This document shows, piece by piece, positions 1-8,776 of a DNA stretch of 64,000 bases. Numbering within the stretch: the first letter of the stretch is position 1; every line of letters starts with the position of its first letter. Location: the NCBI RefSeq assembly GCF_004006175.1, contig NZ_CP033219.1, positions 1,736,001 through 1,800,000 of the forward strand, read 5' to 3'. The notes beneath the pieces are model-generated. The model ran no database searches, was not told the origin of the DNA, and was given only the letters and a program-made list of their open reading frames with translations. The position numbers were made by a program, and so were the translations under genes. Source of the stretch: Parasedimentitalea marina. GTDB taxonomy: Bacteria; Pseudomonadota; Alphaproteobacteria; Rhodobacterales; Rhodobacteraceae.

Positions 1-293
1 TCTGTGCGGGCCTGCATTTCAACGATCCAGCCGCGCGCTGGGGCGGGGAGCCCCTTTGGCGCGGCAAGGTCAATAGCGTGGTTTTCGTCAATGGGCAGGC
101 GTTCGGCAAAGGCAAAACTGTCTGCAATGATCTTTTCCGCGTTGGTTACATGGTAGGGACCCCGCGCATCATTGGTTTGCACCAGGCCGTCGCTGGTGGG
201 CAGCAGATGCACCCACTCAGGCACCGCGCCCATGTCATCGGGCAGGAGCTGGGAATTCAACGCAACGGAGGTGGTTTGTGTGATTTTACTCAT
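1..293 (-). CDS. Mu I-type phage protease/scaffold, 5' part (cut by window edge)
   Basis: Reading the minus strand from ATG 293 gives about 97 residues that run off the window. The visible N-terminal half has LPIDENHAID followed by APKGLPAPARGWIVEM, the conserved block of Mu gp32 (I)-type head maturation proteases. In Mu this serine protease processes the scaffold during prohead assembly, and an internal start yields the scaffold itself. It sits just downstream of the G-like gene, as in Mu. The catalytic residues lie outside the window, so activity cannot be judged. Confidence 0.8.
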   Translation of the reverse strand, partial: MSKITQTTSVALNSQLLPDDMGAVPEWVHLLPTSDGLVQTNDARGPYHVTNAEKIIADSFAFAERLPIDENHAIDLAAPKGLPAPARGWIVEMQART

Positions 294-409
294 GCCGCCA
301 TATTCGCAGCAGAGCTAAAACGCAGACACCCGCAACAGCTTGCGGGTGTGGGGGTATCATGGCGTGTTGGACAAGATGACGAGGAAATCCGTGCCAGTCA
401 ATCTGCCAG

Positions 410-901
410 TCAATCCTGGCTGTTAGCGGCCTCTTCCAGCCAGTCTTCCAGCTCGGCCAGGATACCGGCCTCATCGTCATCAGACAAGCCAATGAAAGGA
501 CGGGCAGGAATGGTGCCCCAGGGAAGTGAAGCCCCATTCGCCTCCTTACCAAAAGCCCCCTTGGCCGCACCAAACTGCATCACGGCGGCTTGAATGGCGT
601 TTGAGCCATATTCGACGCCGTCTTTGTCCGCATCATAAAACAGCGTGTTGCGCATATCGCCTGATTGATTCAGTGGCGCCCCAAAACTCAGGCTCAGTTT
701 GGCGTAGCGATCCAGGGTGGTTTGAGAGCGCGGCGCAAAGGGAGAGCCGTCGGGTTGTTCGCCGTCACGCATGCGGTCCTGGGCTGAGGCCACCAGCAAC
801 TCGCCAATGTCGGCCATCACCAGCGACATGTCCTCAACTGCGGCGGCCACCGCAGCCAGAGCCGGGTCCAGGGTGTCTGTATTGTACTCAATACTGGCCA
901 T
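410..901 (-). CDS. Phage virion morphogenesis protein, Mu G-like (gp31)
   Basis: 163 residues, start ATG at 901. The protein matches the phage virion morphogenesis family: an N-terminal helical stretch (about residues 15-45), a central SPFAPRSQTTL segment, and a C-terminal IPARPFIGLSDDD block that is the family hallmark. In Mu the G protein acts in tail-to-head joining. It lies between the gp30 (F) homologue and the I protease, as in Mu, but is separated from F by an inserted unrelated gene at 1194-2180. The 292-base gap upstream (902-1193) is unusual in this otherwise overlapping operon and marks the edge of that insertion. Confidence 0.85.
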   Translation of the reverse strand: MASIEYNTDTLDPALAAVAAAVEDMSLVMADIGELLVASAQDRMRDGEQPDGSPFAPRSQTTLDRYAKLSLSFGAPLNQSGDMRNTLFYDADKDGVEYGSNAIQAAVMQFGAAKGAFGKEANGASLPWGTIPARPFIGLSDDDEAGILAELEDWLEEAANSQD

Positions 902-1193
902 AGCGATTTCACCTTTGCTTTCGCTGGGGGCATTAGACCGCCAGGTTCCTTTGCTGAACTATACAGGGATCGCGCAAAACCCATAGCCGCCGATGCGAAT
1001 ATCGCAGGAAATTAAACCGAGGCGGTGAACTGCAATCATTCACTGCGGTGAGTGCGAGTGACTAGGTTGCGGACTTTAACTCTGCTCGTCGCTGTAAGGC
1101 CAAAGACCGCTTTCAGATCTGGAGTTTCGCAAAGGCTTCACGGTGAGACAATTTACTCTCTTACCATGAAATAGCACTTTTAAAGGTCGGCAT

Positions 1194-2180
1194 TCATTGG
1201 CTTGAATCGCCAGTGATAGATGAAAGTTCTTCAAGAATTGTAGTTCGAAGGTGGCGATTAGAAATTTGTCCTCGATCAAAAACGCGTTCTATTGGTATCC
1301 CGAATTCTGCCATGAGATCACTGATCAGTTTCCGAAGACTGAAAATTTGGTCATTGGATAAGTCACATTTAATTGTGCCTGCAAGTTCCTCCCAAAGAGG
1401 GCAGTTGATATAGATACCAATAGTATTTTCATTACTCCCAGAAAGGACTGCTGGCGCCTTTGAAATGCTTCTACCGTTTTCAATAGTGCCTTGGGACGTA
1501 ATGAGGAAATGTGCACCTACATCCGAAAAACCTAGAGAGCTTATCTGAAATTTTTTTATATTCAAAATATTGTCAGACTGAACGGGTGCGATAATGATTC
1601 GATTTATTTCTCGGCCCGTGTCACCATATTGAGTTGGAGACGGCAATATGGATGAAATTCCAGCCTCTCTTACCAGACGTTGCAATTCGGCTTTCTGCGT
1701 ATCCAACTCTTGACGTAAAATGTCCAAAGCAGGATTTTCTAACGGTGGCTCTCCGGTTGGTGTGTCACGCGCCAATTCTTGTAGTGCCGCTGATATCTCG
1801 TTCGTTTTCGTGGTCAAGTTCGCTTCAAGTTGAGCTAACTTTTCAAGCCGAACGACTTCTTCATTAGCCCATAGCTTTGCGTCTTCGTCATCAAGCGTTC
1901 TTGCAAGGTACCTCAAAACAAAAACTCGCTCTGCCCCTTGCTGCGCGAGTGTATTGTTTACGATGGAGAACTCAAGAGATTGGTTGTCATTTGCGTTTTT
2001 TAAACTCTGCTCTCTTGTTTTTTCCACCGCGAGTTCAATGTCTTGCTGCTTTGATAGATAATCGCTTACAACTTCTGGCACAGTTAGAAACGCACCTATG
2101 ACACCAACAATTGCAGTAACCCATTTTGGATTGTGCCATACTGGTTTAGGATCACTTTTTTTTGCAACTCCATTGGGCAT
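1194..2180 (-). CDS. Membrane-anchored coiled-coil protein with zinc-ligand-free amidase/PGRP-like domain (prophage cargo)
   Basis: 328 residues, ATG at 2180 behind a good GGAGG site. A hydrophobic segment (residues 20-38) is followed by a charged module (84-115, with ERVFVLRYLA and DDEDAKLWANEEV), a coiled coil (about 105-172), and a C-terminal domain (192-302) resembling type-2 N-acetylmuramoyl-L-alanine amidase/PGRP: GFSDVGAHFLIT, then GTIENGR, then NENTIGIYINC. The two usual zinc histidines are missing: the first strand reads INRIIIAPV and the last region VFDRGQIS. A binding rather than cleaving role is therefore inferred. The gene and its flanks are clearly more AT-rich than the head genes and interrupt the F-G order, so it is likely cargo. 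It could be a membrane-associated immunity or sensing protein; no function is established. Confidence 0.6.
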   Translation of the reverse strand: MPNGVAKKSDPKPVWHNPKWVTAIVGVIGAFLTVPEVVSDYLSKQQDIELAVEKTREQSLKNANDNQSLEFSIVNNTLAQQGAERVFVLRYLARTLDDEDAKLWANEEVVRLEKLAQLEANLTTKTNEISAALQELARDTPTGEPPLENPALDILRQELDTQKAELQRLVREAGISSILPSPTQYGDTGREINRIIIAPVQSDNILNIKKFQISSLGFSDVGAHFLITSQGTIENGRSISKAPAVLSGSNENTIGIYINCPLWEELAGTIKCDLSNDQIFSLRKLISDLMAEFGIPIERVFDRGQISNRHLRTTILEELSSITGDSSQ

Positions 2181-2422
2181 TTTGTGCCTCCATTATTCGT
2201 CATAAGAAATTTCTAAAAAGTACTAATGTACACTAACAGTTAATGTATTTCTGTTGATCAAGTATAGTGTAATATTCTTCATGTTTGATACCCTCAATGT
2301 TGAAATCTCTTAGATCTCCGACAAGACTGTTGTCATTTGCTCCAGTCGGTCAAACTGGCAATTTGGCCTCTGGCCCACCATTTTCTGGGATCTAAAAAAG
2401 TGTTGGTTCCGAGGCAGGGCGT

Positions 2423-3688
2423 TCAAATCGGAGATCGAACAGGAGAGTTTCTCCCCCACATACTTTGCACCACCAACATGCGGTGCTTATTGCCCTGAAT
2501 CTCTAGCGCCACTGTGTAGATCTGTGCGCCAAACCGCCTCGAGAACCGAACAATCGAATGACCAGCGCGCGAAGTGCCTGCGGCCTCTATGCTATCAGGT
2601 TGATCCAGAATGCGGGGCAACAAAGCAAGGTTTTCCTGGTTGATCTCGAATTGACCCCGCAAGTCTTCTGAGGCGTTGCCGTGTGACGCCAGGACATGGC
2701 GCACAGCGGAATCGTCCAGAGTGAAGTGGTAGTTGTCCAGATCTTGCCCGGTGGCTTCGGCAATGCGCTGGCGATGTGCCTGGCTCAACCGGCCCATTGT
2801 GCGGATCGGCGCGACTGTGCGCCCGTCAGCAACCGCCCCGGCGTAGCGGCGCACGTCGTCCTGCAGCGAGACCAGGTTGCGATAGGCGGTGGAATGGGCG
2901 TCCTGGGCCGAGGCGGGCAGGTCATCCATATAGGCGCGAGAAATCGCATAGGGCCAGTTGACGGTTTTGCCTGCCATAGTCTGCACCAGGTCGGCGACAG
3001 AGCCACCGGGGGCATGGTCCCAGCCTTCCCCAATACCGTCCAGACGTCCGGTGTTGGGGTTCACCTGGCCCCAATCGTCAGGCAGGACCTTGGAAGGATC
3101 GCCGCCGCGCCGTTTGGCTCCACCCATGGTGCGCGCGCCAAAGATCTGGCAATTGCAGCCAAACCCATTGGGTGGGAAGGCCTTCACCCAGAATGGATGA
3201 TCTGACGGCAGGATCAGCCCGTCCCAGGCAAGGTGCTGCAAACGTGGCTCGTTGGACCCGCCGTGGCGGTAAATCCAATACTTGAATTTGCCCTGGCGCA
3301 ACTGAGCAAGGCGACCGGCCATAAAGGAGCTTCGCATATTGGTGTGGTAGATCGTCCGCATCCGCCAGGCTTGCCCGGCTTCAGTGTCTTCTCCTGTCCA
3401 GCCGGTCCATCCGCGCTTGGCAACAATGGCCCTGAAATCGCGTTTGAATGCTTCAGTGCCGGTGCCTTCAGTAATTGTTCGCTCTACTGCGGCTGCCAGA
3501 TCCGCTAGCAGATCGGCCTTAACGGCACCGGCCACCATAAAGCCCCGGTCCTGAGCGGACCCCGCCAAATCATCCCAAGCCGAACTGGGCACCAGATTGC
3601 CCAGGCGCAGCCGGAACGCCGCCACTTGCTGCGCAAAGGGCTGGCGGAAAATGGCACCAACCGGGTCAGTCATCTGCGGCGTCTTCAA
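2423..3688 (-). CDS. Mu gp30 (F)-like head morphogenesis protein with C-terminal PBECR-type nuclease-like domain
   Basis: 421 residues, overlapping the portal gene by 23 bases. Residues about 60-185 are the SPP1 gp7/Mu F head morphogenesis domain, ending with the conserved FPPNGFGCNCQI. Residues about 318-412 (YHFTLDDSAVRHVLASHG, then a strand-rich end with RMLVVQSMW) resemble the PBECR family (barnase/EndoU/ColicinE5/RelE-like) found fused to phage head proteins. The F part is a minor capsid component near the portal. The extension may be an ejected or packaged nuclease toxin, which is inference. The last residues (GRNSPVRSPI) look unlike the family end and abut the AT-rich cargo island, so the original C-terminus may have been altered. 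Confidence 0.82.
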   Translation of the reverse strand: MKTPQMTDPVGAIFRQPFAQQVAAFRLRLGNLVPSSAWDDLAGSAQDRGFMVAGAVKADLLADLAAAVERTITEGTGTEAFKRDFRAIVAKRGWTGWTGEDTEAGQAWRMRTIYHTNMRSSFMAGRLAQLRQGKFKYWIYRHGGSNEPRLQHLAWDGLILPSDHPFWVKAFPPNGFGCNCQIFGARTMGGAKRRGGDPSKVLPDDWGQVNPNTGRLDGIGEGWDHAPGGSVADLVQTMAGKTVNWPYAISRAYMDDLPASAQDAHSTAYRNLVSLQDDVRRYAGAVADGRTVAPIRTMGRLSQAHRQRIAEATGQDLDNYHFTLDDSAVRHVLASHGNASEDLRGQFEINQENLALLPRILDQPDSIEAAGTSRAGHSIVRFSRRFGAQIYTVALEIQGNKHRMLVVQSMWGRNSPVRSPI

Positions 3689-5315
3689 TCATGGCGCGGC
3701 CACCAGCCATAGAGGCAGCAATGGCCTCGCCCATGACTTTGGCCAGATCCTCGGTGGGCAGTTCTGGAAATCCGCCCAGGAGATTTTCACGGAATTCTTC
3801 CAGCGAACCAGACGCTTCCAGCATGGCCTCAATTGTTGAAACCATGTTCGTCATTGCCGGAGTGGCGGCTTGACCCAATTGATCGGCTAAAAGCGCAGTT
3901 GGCTCGATATCGTCAACGTGGCCCGCTGAGGGCTCTTGAGACTGTAGAGCGGCATCCCCCTGAAAATTCCCGTTGAGGCCCTTTAAGTGGTATTTAACTT
4001 TAGTCTCAGGGCTATTCTTGTCGCCTTTGCCACCGGCGACCTGTGGATTTGAAGCTGTGGACGCGGTTTTGCCCAAAACTGGCGCGCCAGCCTTGGGGGC
4101 ACTCAGGCCCAGCTTGTCGCGGATTTCGCCTTCATCCACTTCGAGGCCAATCTGAACCCATGGCACGGCGGCATCGGTCCAGGCTTTTAAGTCTTCCGCT
4201 TTCGGGCGGGCGATCACCAGGCGCGGGTAGGTTTTCTGTGGCCCAAACTCAAACTGCATCCAGGGAATAATCAGATCGCGGTTTAGAATTGCGCCCAGAT
4301 CCTGAGCGTCGGCGGTCTCGATATCCTCCTGGACCTCTCGATGCTCTTTGCCAGAACCCAGGCCACCGGTGACGGCATCGGTGGTGGCAGTCTGACCCAA
4401 CACAAGTTTGGAGGTTTGCCGGTCCAGCCAGTCGCAGCGCTTTTCATAATGCTCGGTTGAGGAGCCCATGTTTTGGGCCGTGACAAATTCAATCATCATG
4501 CTTTCGGGAATGATGGCGGCGCAGTCACCGGCAATATTCGCCACCGCCTGAAACAGCTTGTTGCGATCTTTCTCAGATGTTCCCGGCCCATATTTGCCGA
4601 TCCGCAAAGGCTGGCCGTAGGTTTGGCTGAAGATCGACCAGTCTCGCTGGGTGAAGGCCTTGAACATCCAAGTCCAGGCCGCCACGCGGGCGATACCGGA
4701 CCGCAAGGCCAGGCCCGACTTGGCTTGCATCCGGGCATGAATGAACCTGAAGGCGGGCAGGGGAACCTCTTGGCCGATATCATTCAGCATAAGTGGCGTT
4801 TCCAGGTTATGGCGCTCAAACCGGAACCAACGCGGGTCACGGAGTTTAAGTTCCTTAGGCTGCCATTGCCCCTCAGAGCTTTCCCAGATGATTTCCGTAA
4901 AGGAATAGCCTTTGCCGACAGCATCCAGAATATGAAACAGCTCACTGGTCAACTCGCCGCGCTTCACCCACTTGCGGACCCGCTCGGCCATCTCGACGCT
5001 AATAGGGCTGTCATCAACGGTCTCTACTGCGATGTCGAGCTGACTGACTGACCGTTTACGGGTGCCCAACACACCGACGTAATGCGGGTCGCGCTCTTCA
5101 ATGGCTTCGGCCAGTTCCAGATAGCGCACCGGGTCGCCGTGGTCGGCAGACCTGAGGATCTGCGCCAGACGCAACGGGTTCAACCCATCAGCCGGATAGC
5201 CAGTCACAGGGGAGCGGACCCCGCCAAAGCTCGGCGCGGCGATTTCCTCTGTAAGCGATGCACGGTCAATCGGGCGACCATCTGGGCCGAGAACTTTTTG
5301 TTGTCTACGGGCCAT
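3666..5315 (-). CDS. Phage portal protein, DUF935 family (Mu gp29-like)
   Basis: 549 residues from ATG 5315, which overlaps the terminase stop codon by one base (TAATG) and follows a G-rich ribosome binding site. It matches the DUF935 portal family of Mu-like phages: N-terminal GRPIDRASLTEEIAAP, the LRSADHGDPVRYLELAEAIEERDPHY region, and a central KLVLGQTATTDAV motif. Portal rings form the DNA channel of the head vertex and dock the terminase. The length fits the family. It is translationally coupled between the terminase large subunit and the F-like head protein. Confidence 0.9.
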   Translation of the reverse strand: MARRQQKVLGPDGRPIDRASLTEEIAAPSFGGVRSPVTGYPADGLNPLRLAQILRSADHGDPVRYLELAEAIEERDPHYVGVLGTRKRSVSQLDIAVETVDDSPISVEMAERVRKWVKRGELTSELFHILDAVGKGYSFTEIIWESSEGQWQPKELKLRDPRWFRFERHNLETPLMLNDIGQEVPLPAFRFIHARMQAKSGLALRSGIARVAAWTWMFKAFTQRDWSIFSQTYGQPLRIGKYGPGTSEKDRNKLFQAVANIAGDCAAIIPESMMIEFVTAQNMGSSTEHYEKRCDWLDRQTSKLVLGQTATTDAVTGGLGSGKEHREVQEDIETADAQDLGAILNRDLIIPWMQFEFGPQKTYPRLVIARPKAEDLKAWTDAAVPWVQIGLEVDEGEIRDKLGLSAPKAGAPVLGKTASTASNPQVAGGKGDKNSPETKVKYHLKGLNGNFQGDAALQSQEPSAGHVDDIEPTALLADQLGQAATPAMTNMVSTIEAMLEASGSLEEFRENLLGGFPELPTEDLAKVMGEAIAASMAGGRAMIEDAADD

Positions 5316-6994
5316 TAGATCCCCCCTCTTAAACCGGCACCTAACGGTGACCGCCACCAATCGCTGCCTTCAGACGCTGAGCCCCATTCATCGCCGGAAT
5401 TGCCGGTCAGGCTGTCGCGGCGCGGATCGCCGACCGGCGTGTAGTCAATTTCCACCCAACGTTGGCGGGAGGCGAAATGCGCCAGTGCCAGGGCGATGGC
5501 ATAATCGCCGTGGCGTTTCTTGCCTTTGGCGTCTGCTTCGCGCACTTCAGGCACACGCGGAATGCCCCGGATTTTCTTCACCGAGCGCAGATCGCTGACG
5601 TGGTCGTCGCTTTTGCCGATTGCGATGGTGGCGTCTTCAAAGGCGGTTTTAAGGGGCGGCATTTCCAGCCGGTACCAGTCCTGGCTAAACTTGATAGCCC
5701 AAACCAGGCCGGGGGTATCAATACTCTCGCGCAAGCCAAATTTGCGGCCCATGTCTTCGGCGACGGTCCAACCCATGCCAGTGGCATCAAAGGCAGCCCC
5801 GACCAGGCCTTCGCGCACCGCGTTCATGACTTCAGCGACAATGGCCTTTTGCTCATCGCCTGGCACATTGCGCATTTCAATCGACAGGGCCTCGCGGCGG
5901 TTCAGGTTTTGCTCGATGGCCAGCAGGCTCAGGACTGACAGATCGGCCACGCGGGCAAAGTCAAATCCCAAGGCATAATGGGGCTTTTGATCAAGCCCCG
6001 AGAGCACCTCTTCCAGATCCAACATGAAGTCGCGCAACAGGTCCCGCCGTCTGTCTTCAGGCAATTGCAGGTAGTCGTCTGGCAGCTCTAAGGTCAGAAC
6101 CGGAGCGTCGGCAGTCATGCGCGCCTCGATCAGCGGCGCGGTGAGCCAGGCCCCGGTGCCCGCTTTGGGAATACAATGAAGCTCTTCGTCGGCATCGTCG
6201 CCATAGATCTTGTGAATATCATCTGACCAGGCTTTCTTGGCCTCTTCGGTGTCGGGTTTGCCAGTGACAAGGGCGATGCGCTCATAAAGCCCGGCCTCAA
6301 TGGCGTCGCTGAAATCAACCCGCACCACTTTGGCATTGTCGCCGCGCTCTCCCGCCTGGATCTGACGCACCAGGACATTGAACGGGTTGGCATCGCCGTC
6401 GTGGGTGGAAATCACCAGCACCTTGCCGCCCCACATTAGCAGTGCGTTGGCGGCTTTCAACATCTCGTCCAGCTCTTCGTGGAAGGCCGCCTCGTCAAAG
6501 ATCACATAACCCTGACGTCCCCGCAGGGATCGCGGCTTGCTGGTCAGTGCGACAATCTCAAAGCCAGAGGCAAACTTGATCCGGAAGGCCAGAATGTCTC
6601 GATCTTCTTCCCCGTTGCGCTGATCCTTGAACAGGAATTCCTGCACCGAACTGGCCGCCGGAATAAAGGCCTTTGCCCACATCGCCGCCGTGTCGATGAA
6701 TTCGCGCGCCATGTCGAGATTAAAGCCGATGTAAAGCGTGTCCATGCCGCCAGCGGGTTTGGACGCGCCCGAGGTCAGCACAGCGTCTGCGGCCACCGCC
6801 CAGGTCATGCCGATCCGGCGGGACTTTTCGCAGACTACGAATGGGTACAAAGCGGTCGTTTGCAGCAGCGTTTTTTGATAGTCCAGCAGCACCGCTGGCA
6901 GATCGTCGTCGTCAGCAATGACATCGGGTAGGGCCTGGCGGCTTTGGGCGCGCAGGGCGTCCCATTTCTGGTCGGAGAGGGGTTCAGCAGTCAT
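5315..6994 (-). CDS. Phage terminase large subunit, Mu gp28-like
   Basis: 559 residues. The N-terminal ATPase has a terminase-type Walker A (CEKSRRIGMT, about residues 55-64) and Walker B (YVIFDEA, 163-169). A C-terminal RNase H-like nuclease begins at ALGFDFARVADLS (341-353), with its first acidic residue at D345. The enzyme pumps phage DNA into the prohead and makes the headful cut. ATG 6994 overlaps the small-subunit stop (ATGA), and the stop overlaps the portal start, so the packaging genes form one coupled transcript. No missing motif is visible; this gene looks intact. Confidence 0.93.
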   Translation of the reverse strand: MTAEPLSDQKWDALRAQSRQALPDVIADDDDLPAVLLDYQKTLLQTTALYPFVVCEKSRRIGMTWAVAADAVLTSGASKPAGGMDTLYIGFNLDMAREFIDTAAMWAKAFIPAASSVQEFLFKDQRNGEEDRDILAFRIKFASGFEIVALTSKPRSLRGRQGYVIFDEAAFHEELDEMLKAANALLMWGGKVLVISTHDGDANPFNVLVRQIQAGERGDNAKVVRVDFSDAIEAGLYERIALVTGKPDTEEAKKAWSDDIHKIYGDDADEELHCIPKAGTGAWLTAPLIEARMTADAPVLTLELPDDYLQLPEDRRRDLLRDFMLDLEEVLSGLDQKPHYALGFDFARVADLSVLSLLAIEQNLNRREALSIEMRNVPGDEQKAIVAEVMNAVREGLVGAAFDATGMGWTVAEDMGRKFGLRESIDTPGLVWAIKFSQDWYRLEMPPLKTAFEDATIAIGKSDDHVSDLRSVKKIRGIPRVPEVREADAKGKKRHGDYAIALALAHFASRQRWVEIDYTPVGDPRRDSLTGNSGDEWGSASEGSDWWRSPLGAGLRGGI

Positions 6995-7548
6995 CGCTTG
7001 CCGCCAAACAAAATCTGTTCGCGGATGCCCTGGATGGTGCCTTTGGTCATGCCGAGCTGAATGGCCGCTTGCTCAAAGTCATCAACGGCGGCTTCGCGGG
7101 CCTTCTGCTCAACGCGGCGGCGCTCGTCTTCTCGCAGTTTTTCGCGCATCCCAGCAGACTGCATCAGATCCTTAAGCATGCGGGACAGGTTGGCCAGGCT
7201 TTTGGGGTCAAAGTCCTGATCCTTTTCAGACATGGCTTGCATCATCTGGAAGGCGGCTGTTGCAATCATCTGCATCAGCACTTTGTGCATGTTGCTTTCG
7301 CCCTCGATGTCCAAGTCGGCCAACATGGTTTCAGCCATGGCAAAAGCGTCGCGCTGATCTTTCAGCAGCTTGGAAAACTCTCCTACGGCTGACTTGCCGA
7401 TGGTGAGTTTTTCGCCGCGTTCTTCAAGCCACGAATTCAGTTCGTCGGTGACGTCCATGATGTCACCAAAACCGCGTTCCTGTAGCAGTTGCGCCAATCG
7501 TTGGCGCAGCTCATCCGGGACCAGATCCAGTTTCTTAGGCGGAGGCAT
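6991..7548 (-). CDS. Terminase small subunit, DUF3486 family (Mu gp27-like)
   Basis: 185 residues. It matches DUF3486 proteins: N-terminal KKLDLVPDELRQRLAQLLQERGFGDI (split here across residues 4-29), a predicted HTH-like segment around residues 48-62 (LTIGKSAVGEFSKLL), and a long charged helical C-terminus ending QGIREQILFGGKR. The small subunit recognises phage DNA and loads the large subunit. It lies between the gp26-like and gp28-like genes, as in Mu, with a 3-base gap before and an ATGA overlap after. Confidence 0.88.
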   Translation of the reverse strand: MPPPKKLDLVPDELRQRLAQLLQERGFGDIMDVTDELNSWLEERGEKLTIGKSAVGEFSKLLKDQRDAFAMAETMLADLDIEGESNMHKVLMQMIATAAFQMMQAMSEKDQDFDPKSLANLSRMLKDLMQSAGMREKLREDERRRVEQKAREAAVDDFEQAAIQLGMTKGTIQGIREQILFGGKR

Positions 7549-7551
7549 GGA

Positions 7552-7848
7552 TTACGCCCCCGGCTTGGGGCGCTGGATTTCAGGATGGCGGGCAATGCCC
7601 TGGGCAATCTCGACGCCGCGCGTGGTCGCAATAGCAACGATGAACGCGCCAGTTTCCTCGGTTTCAACCAAGCCCTGTTCCTTTAGCCAGGCCAGCTCGG
7701 TCACCACTTGGGCACGGGTGAAGGCAATTCCGATCAGGGGAAGTTGCGAGGCCAGCATGGACACATTCGATGTGTACTTTGGCGCGTCTTCCAGAAAGCG
7801 CAGAATGGCAATCCGGGCATGTTGGCGCACTGTGTCTGAATAGCTCAC
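7552..7848 (-). CDS. Mu gp26-like winged-helix phage protein
   Basis: 98 residues, GTG start at 7848 overlapping the previous stop (GTGA). The protein is a single winged helix: DTVRQHARIAILRFLEDAP, then a recognition-helix region (TRAQVVTELAWLKEQGLVET) and a wing. This corresponds to the small Mu gp26-type protein that always precedes the terminase genes. A role in regulation or packaging is plausible, but none is established for the family. Confidence 0.8.
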   Translation of the reverse strand: MSYSDTVRQHARIAILRFLEDAPKYTSNVSMLASQLPLIGIAFTRAQVVTELAWLKEQGLVETEETGAFIVAIATTRGVEIAQGIARHPEIQRPKPGA

Positions 7849-8216
7849 TTGCCTTTTCCTTTGTCGAGTAGGTGGTCTTCATGCCGCGTGACAACGGTTT
7901 CCAGGCGTCGCATCACATCGCGCTGCGCGCCAATGTGGGCAGCGATGGCTTTGATTTCGCCGCCGATGTCGCTCATTGTCAGTTCCAGTCGGTGCATGTC
8001 TTCTTTTGCAGGCAGCGAGGCAACGGTCTGTTGCAGCGCCTGGATTTCCAGATCGTGCTGGTCCATACGTTTGGACCCAGTGTCCAGGCGGGAGCTGACG
8101 GTCTTGAGGGCCTCGTCCACGTCCTTTTGACGGGTGGCAAACCAGGTGTAGATTATGCCGCCCAGTGGAATAGCCACCCCAAGGGTTTTCAGGGCCAGAT
8201 CATAATCCAAAGTCAC
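7845..8216 (-). CDS. DUF2730 family protein (Mu gp25-like)
   Basis: 123 residues, GTG start at 8216 overlapping the holin stop. One N-terminal transmembrane helix (about residues 8-26) is followed by an extended coiled coil (about 33-118) with regular heptads such as DEALKTVSSRLDTGSKRMDQ. This layout fits DUF2730, present in the lysis module of Mu-like phages next to holin and endolysin. It may be a spanin-like or holin-modulating membrane protein; that is inference from position and topology. Confidence 0.8.
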   Translation of the reverse strand: MTLDYDLALKTLGVAIPLGGIIYTWFATRQKDVDEALKTVSSRLDTGSKRMDQHDLEIQALQQTVASLPAKEDMHRLELTMSDIGGEIKAIAAHIGAQRDVMRRLETVVTRHEDHLLDKGKGK

Positions 8217-8776
8217 TTGCCACCCTCGCGCCAGGCGCGGACGGCCTCGTTGTCTGACGGTTCAATAGCGGCTTCGGACAATCCAGCGTCGGTGCCGGTC
8301 TCGGCAGCGCCTGGGCTGTCATGGCGGAGGGCACGGATTTGGCTGATGCTTTCCAGAACCTGCGGCAACCGGGCGGTGCTTTGCGTGATTGCTTGGCTGA
8401 ACTCTTGCGATTTCATCTGGAAGCGACCGCCAAAATAGAAGGCCACAATGGTTCCGGCCAACCACCACAATGGGTCTGGCACCAGAACCAGCCCCTGCAT
8501 CCGTTCGGCAAACCAAAGCGGGTCGAACATGGCCGAGGCAAACAGTGAAAAAATGGCAATCACAATAAACGGACGGGGCAGGCGGTTTAACCCGTCCATA
8601 AAGCGATCAAAACGCCCCTTGCGTTCGACCTGGAACTCGGCCCCGAACTGGCCCAATGCCGACTGAGCATAATCGGCGCGACGCTGTGCGCCTGCTTCGG
8701 TGTTTTCCATGAACACCCCGGCGGTCTCGGCGACCACATTACGGCCACCACCAAAAATCAATTTCAGCAGGTTCAT
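8213..8776 (-). CDS. Phage holin (3TM holin family)
   Basis: 187 residues, start ATG overlapping the muramidase stop (ATGA). The N-terminus NLLKLIFGGGRNVVAETAGVF is an amphipathic helix typical of this holin family. Clear membrane segments follow at about residues 69-86 and 103-118, then a charged cytoplasmic tail. Holins form the inner-membrane lesions that time lysis and release the muramidase. It sits directly after the endolysin gene in a coupled lysis cassette. Confidence 0.85.
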   Translation of the reverse strand: MNLLKLIFGGGRNVVAETAGVFMENTEAGAQRRADYAQSALGQFGAEFQVERKGRFDRFMDGLNRLPRPFIVIAIFSLFASAMFDPLWFAERMQGLVLVPDPLWWLAGTIVAFYFGGRFQMKSQEFSQAITQSTARLPQVLESISQIRALRHDSPGAAETGTDAGLSEAAIEPSDNEAVRAWREGGK

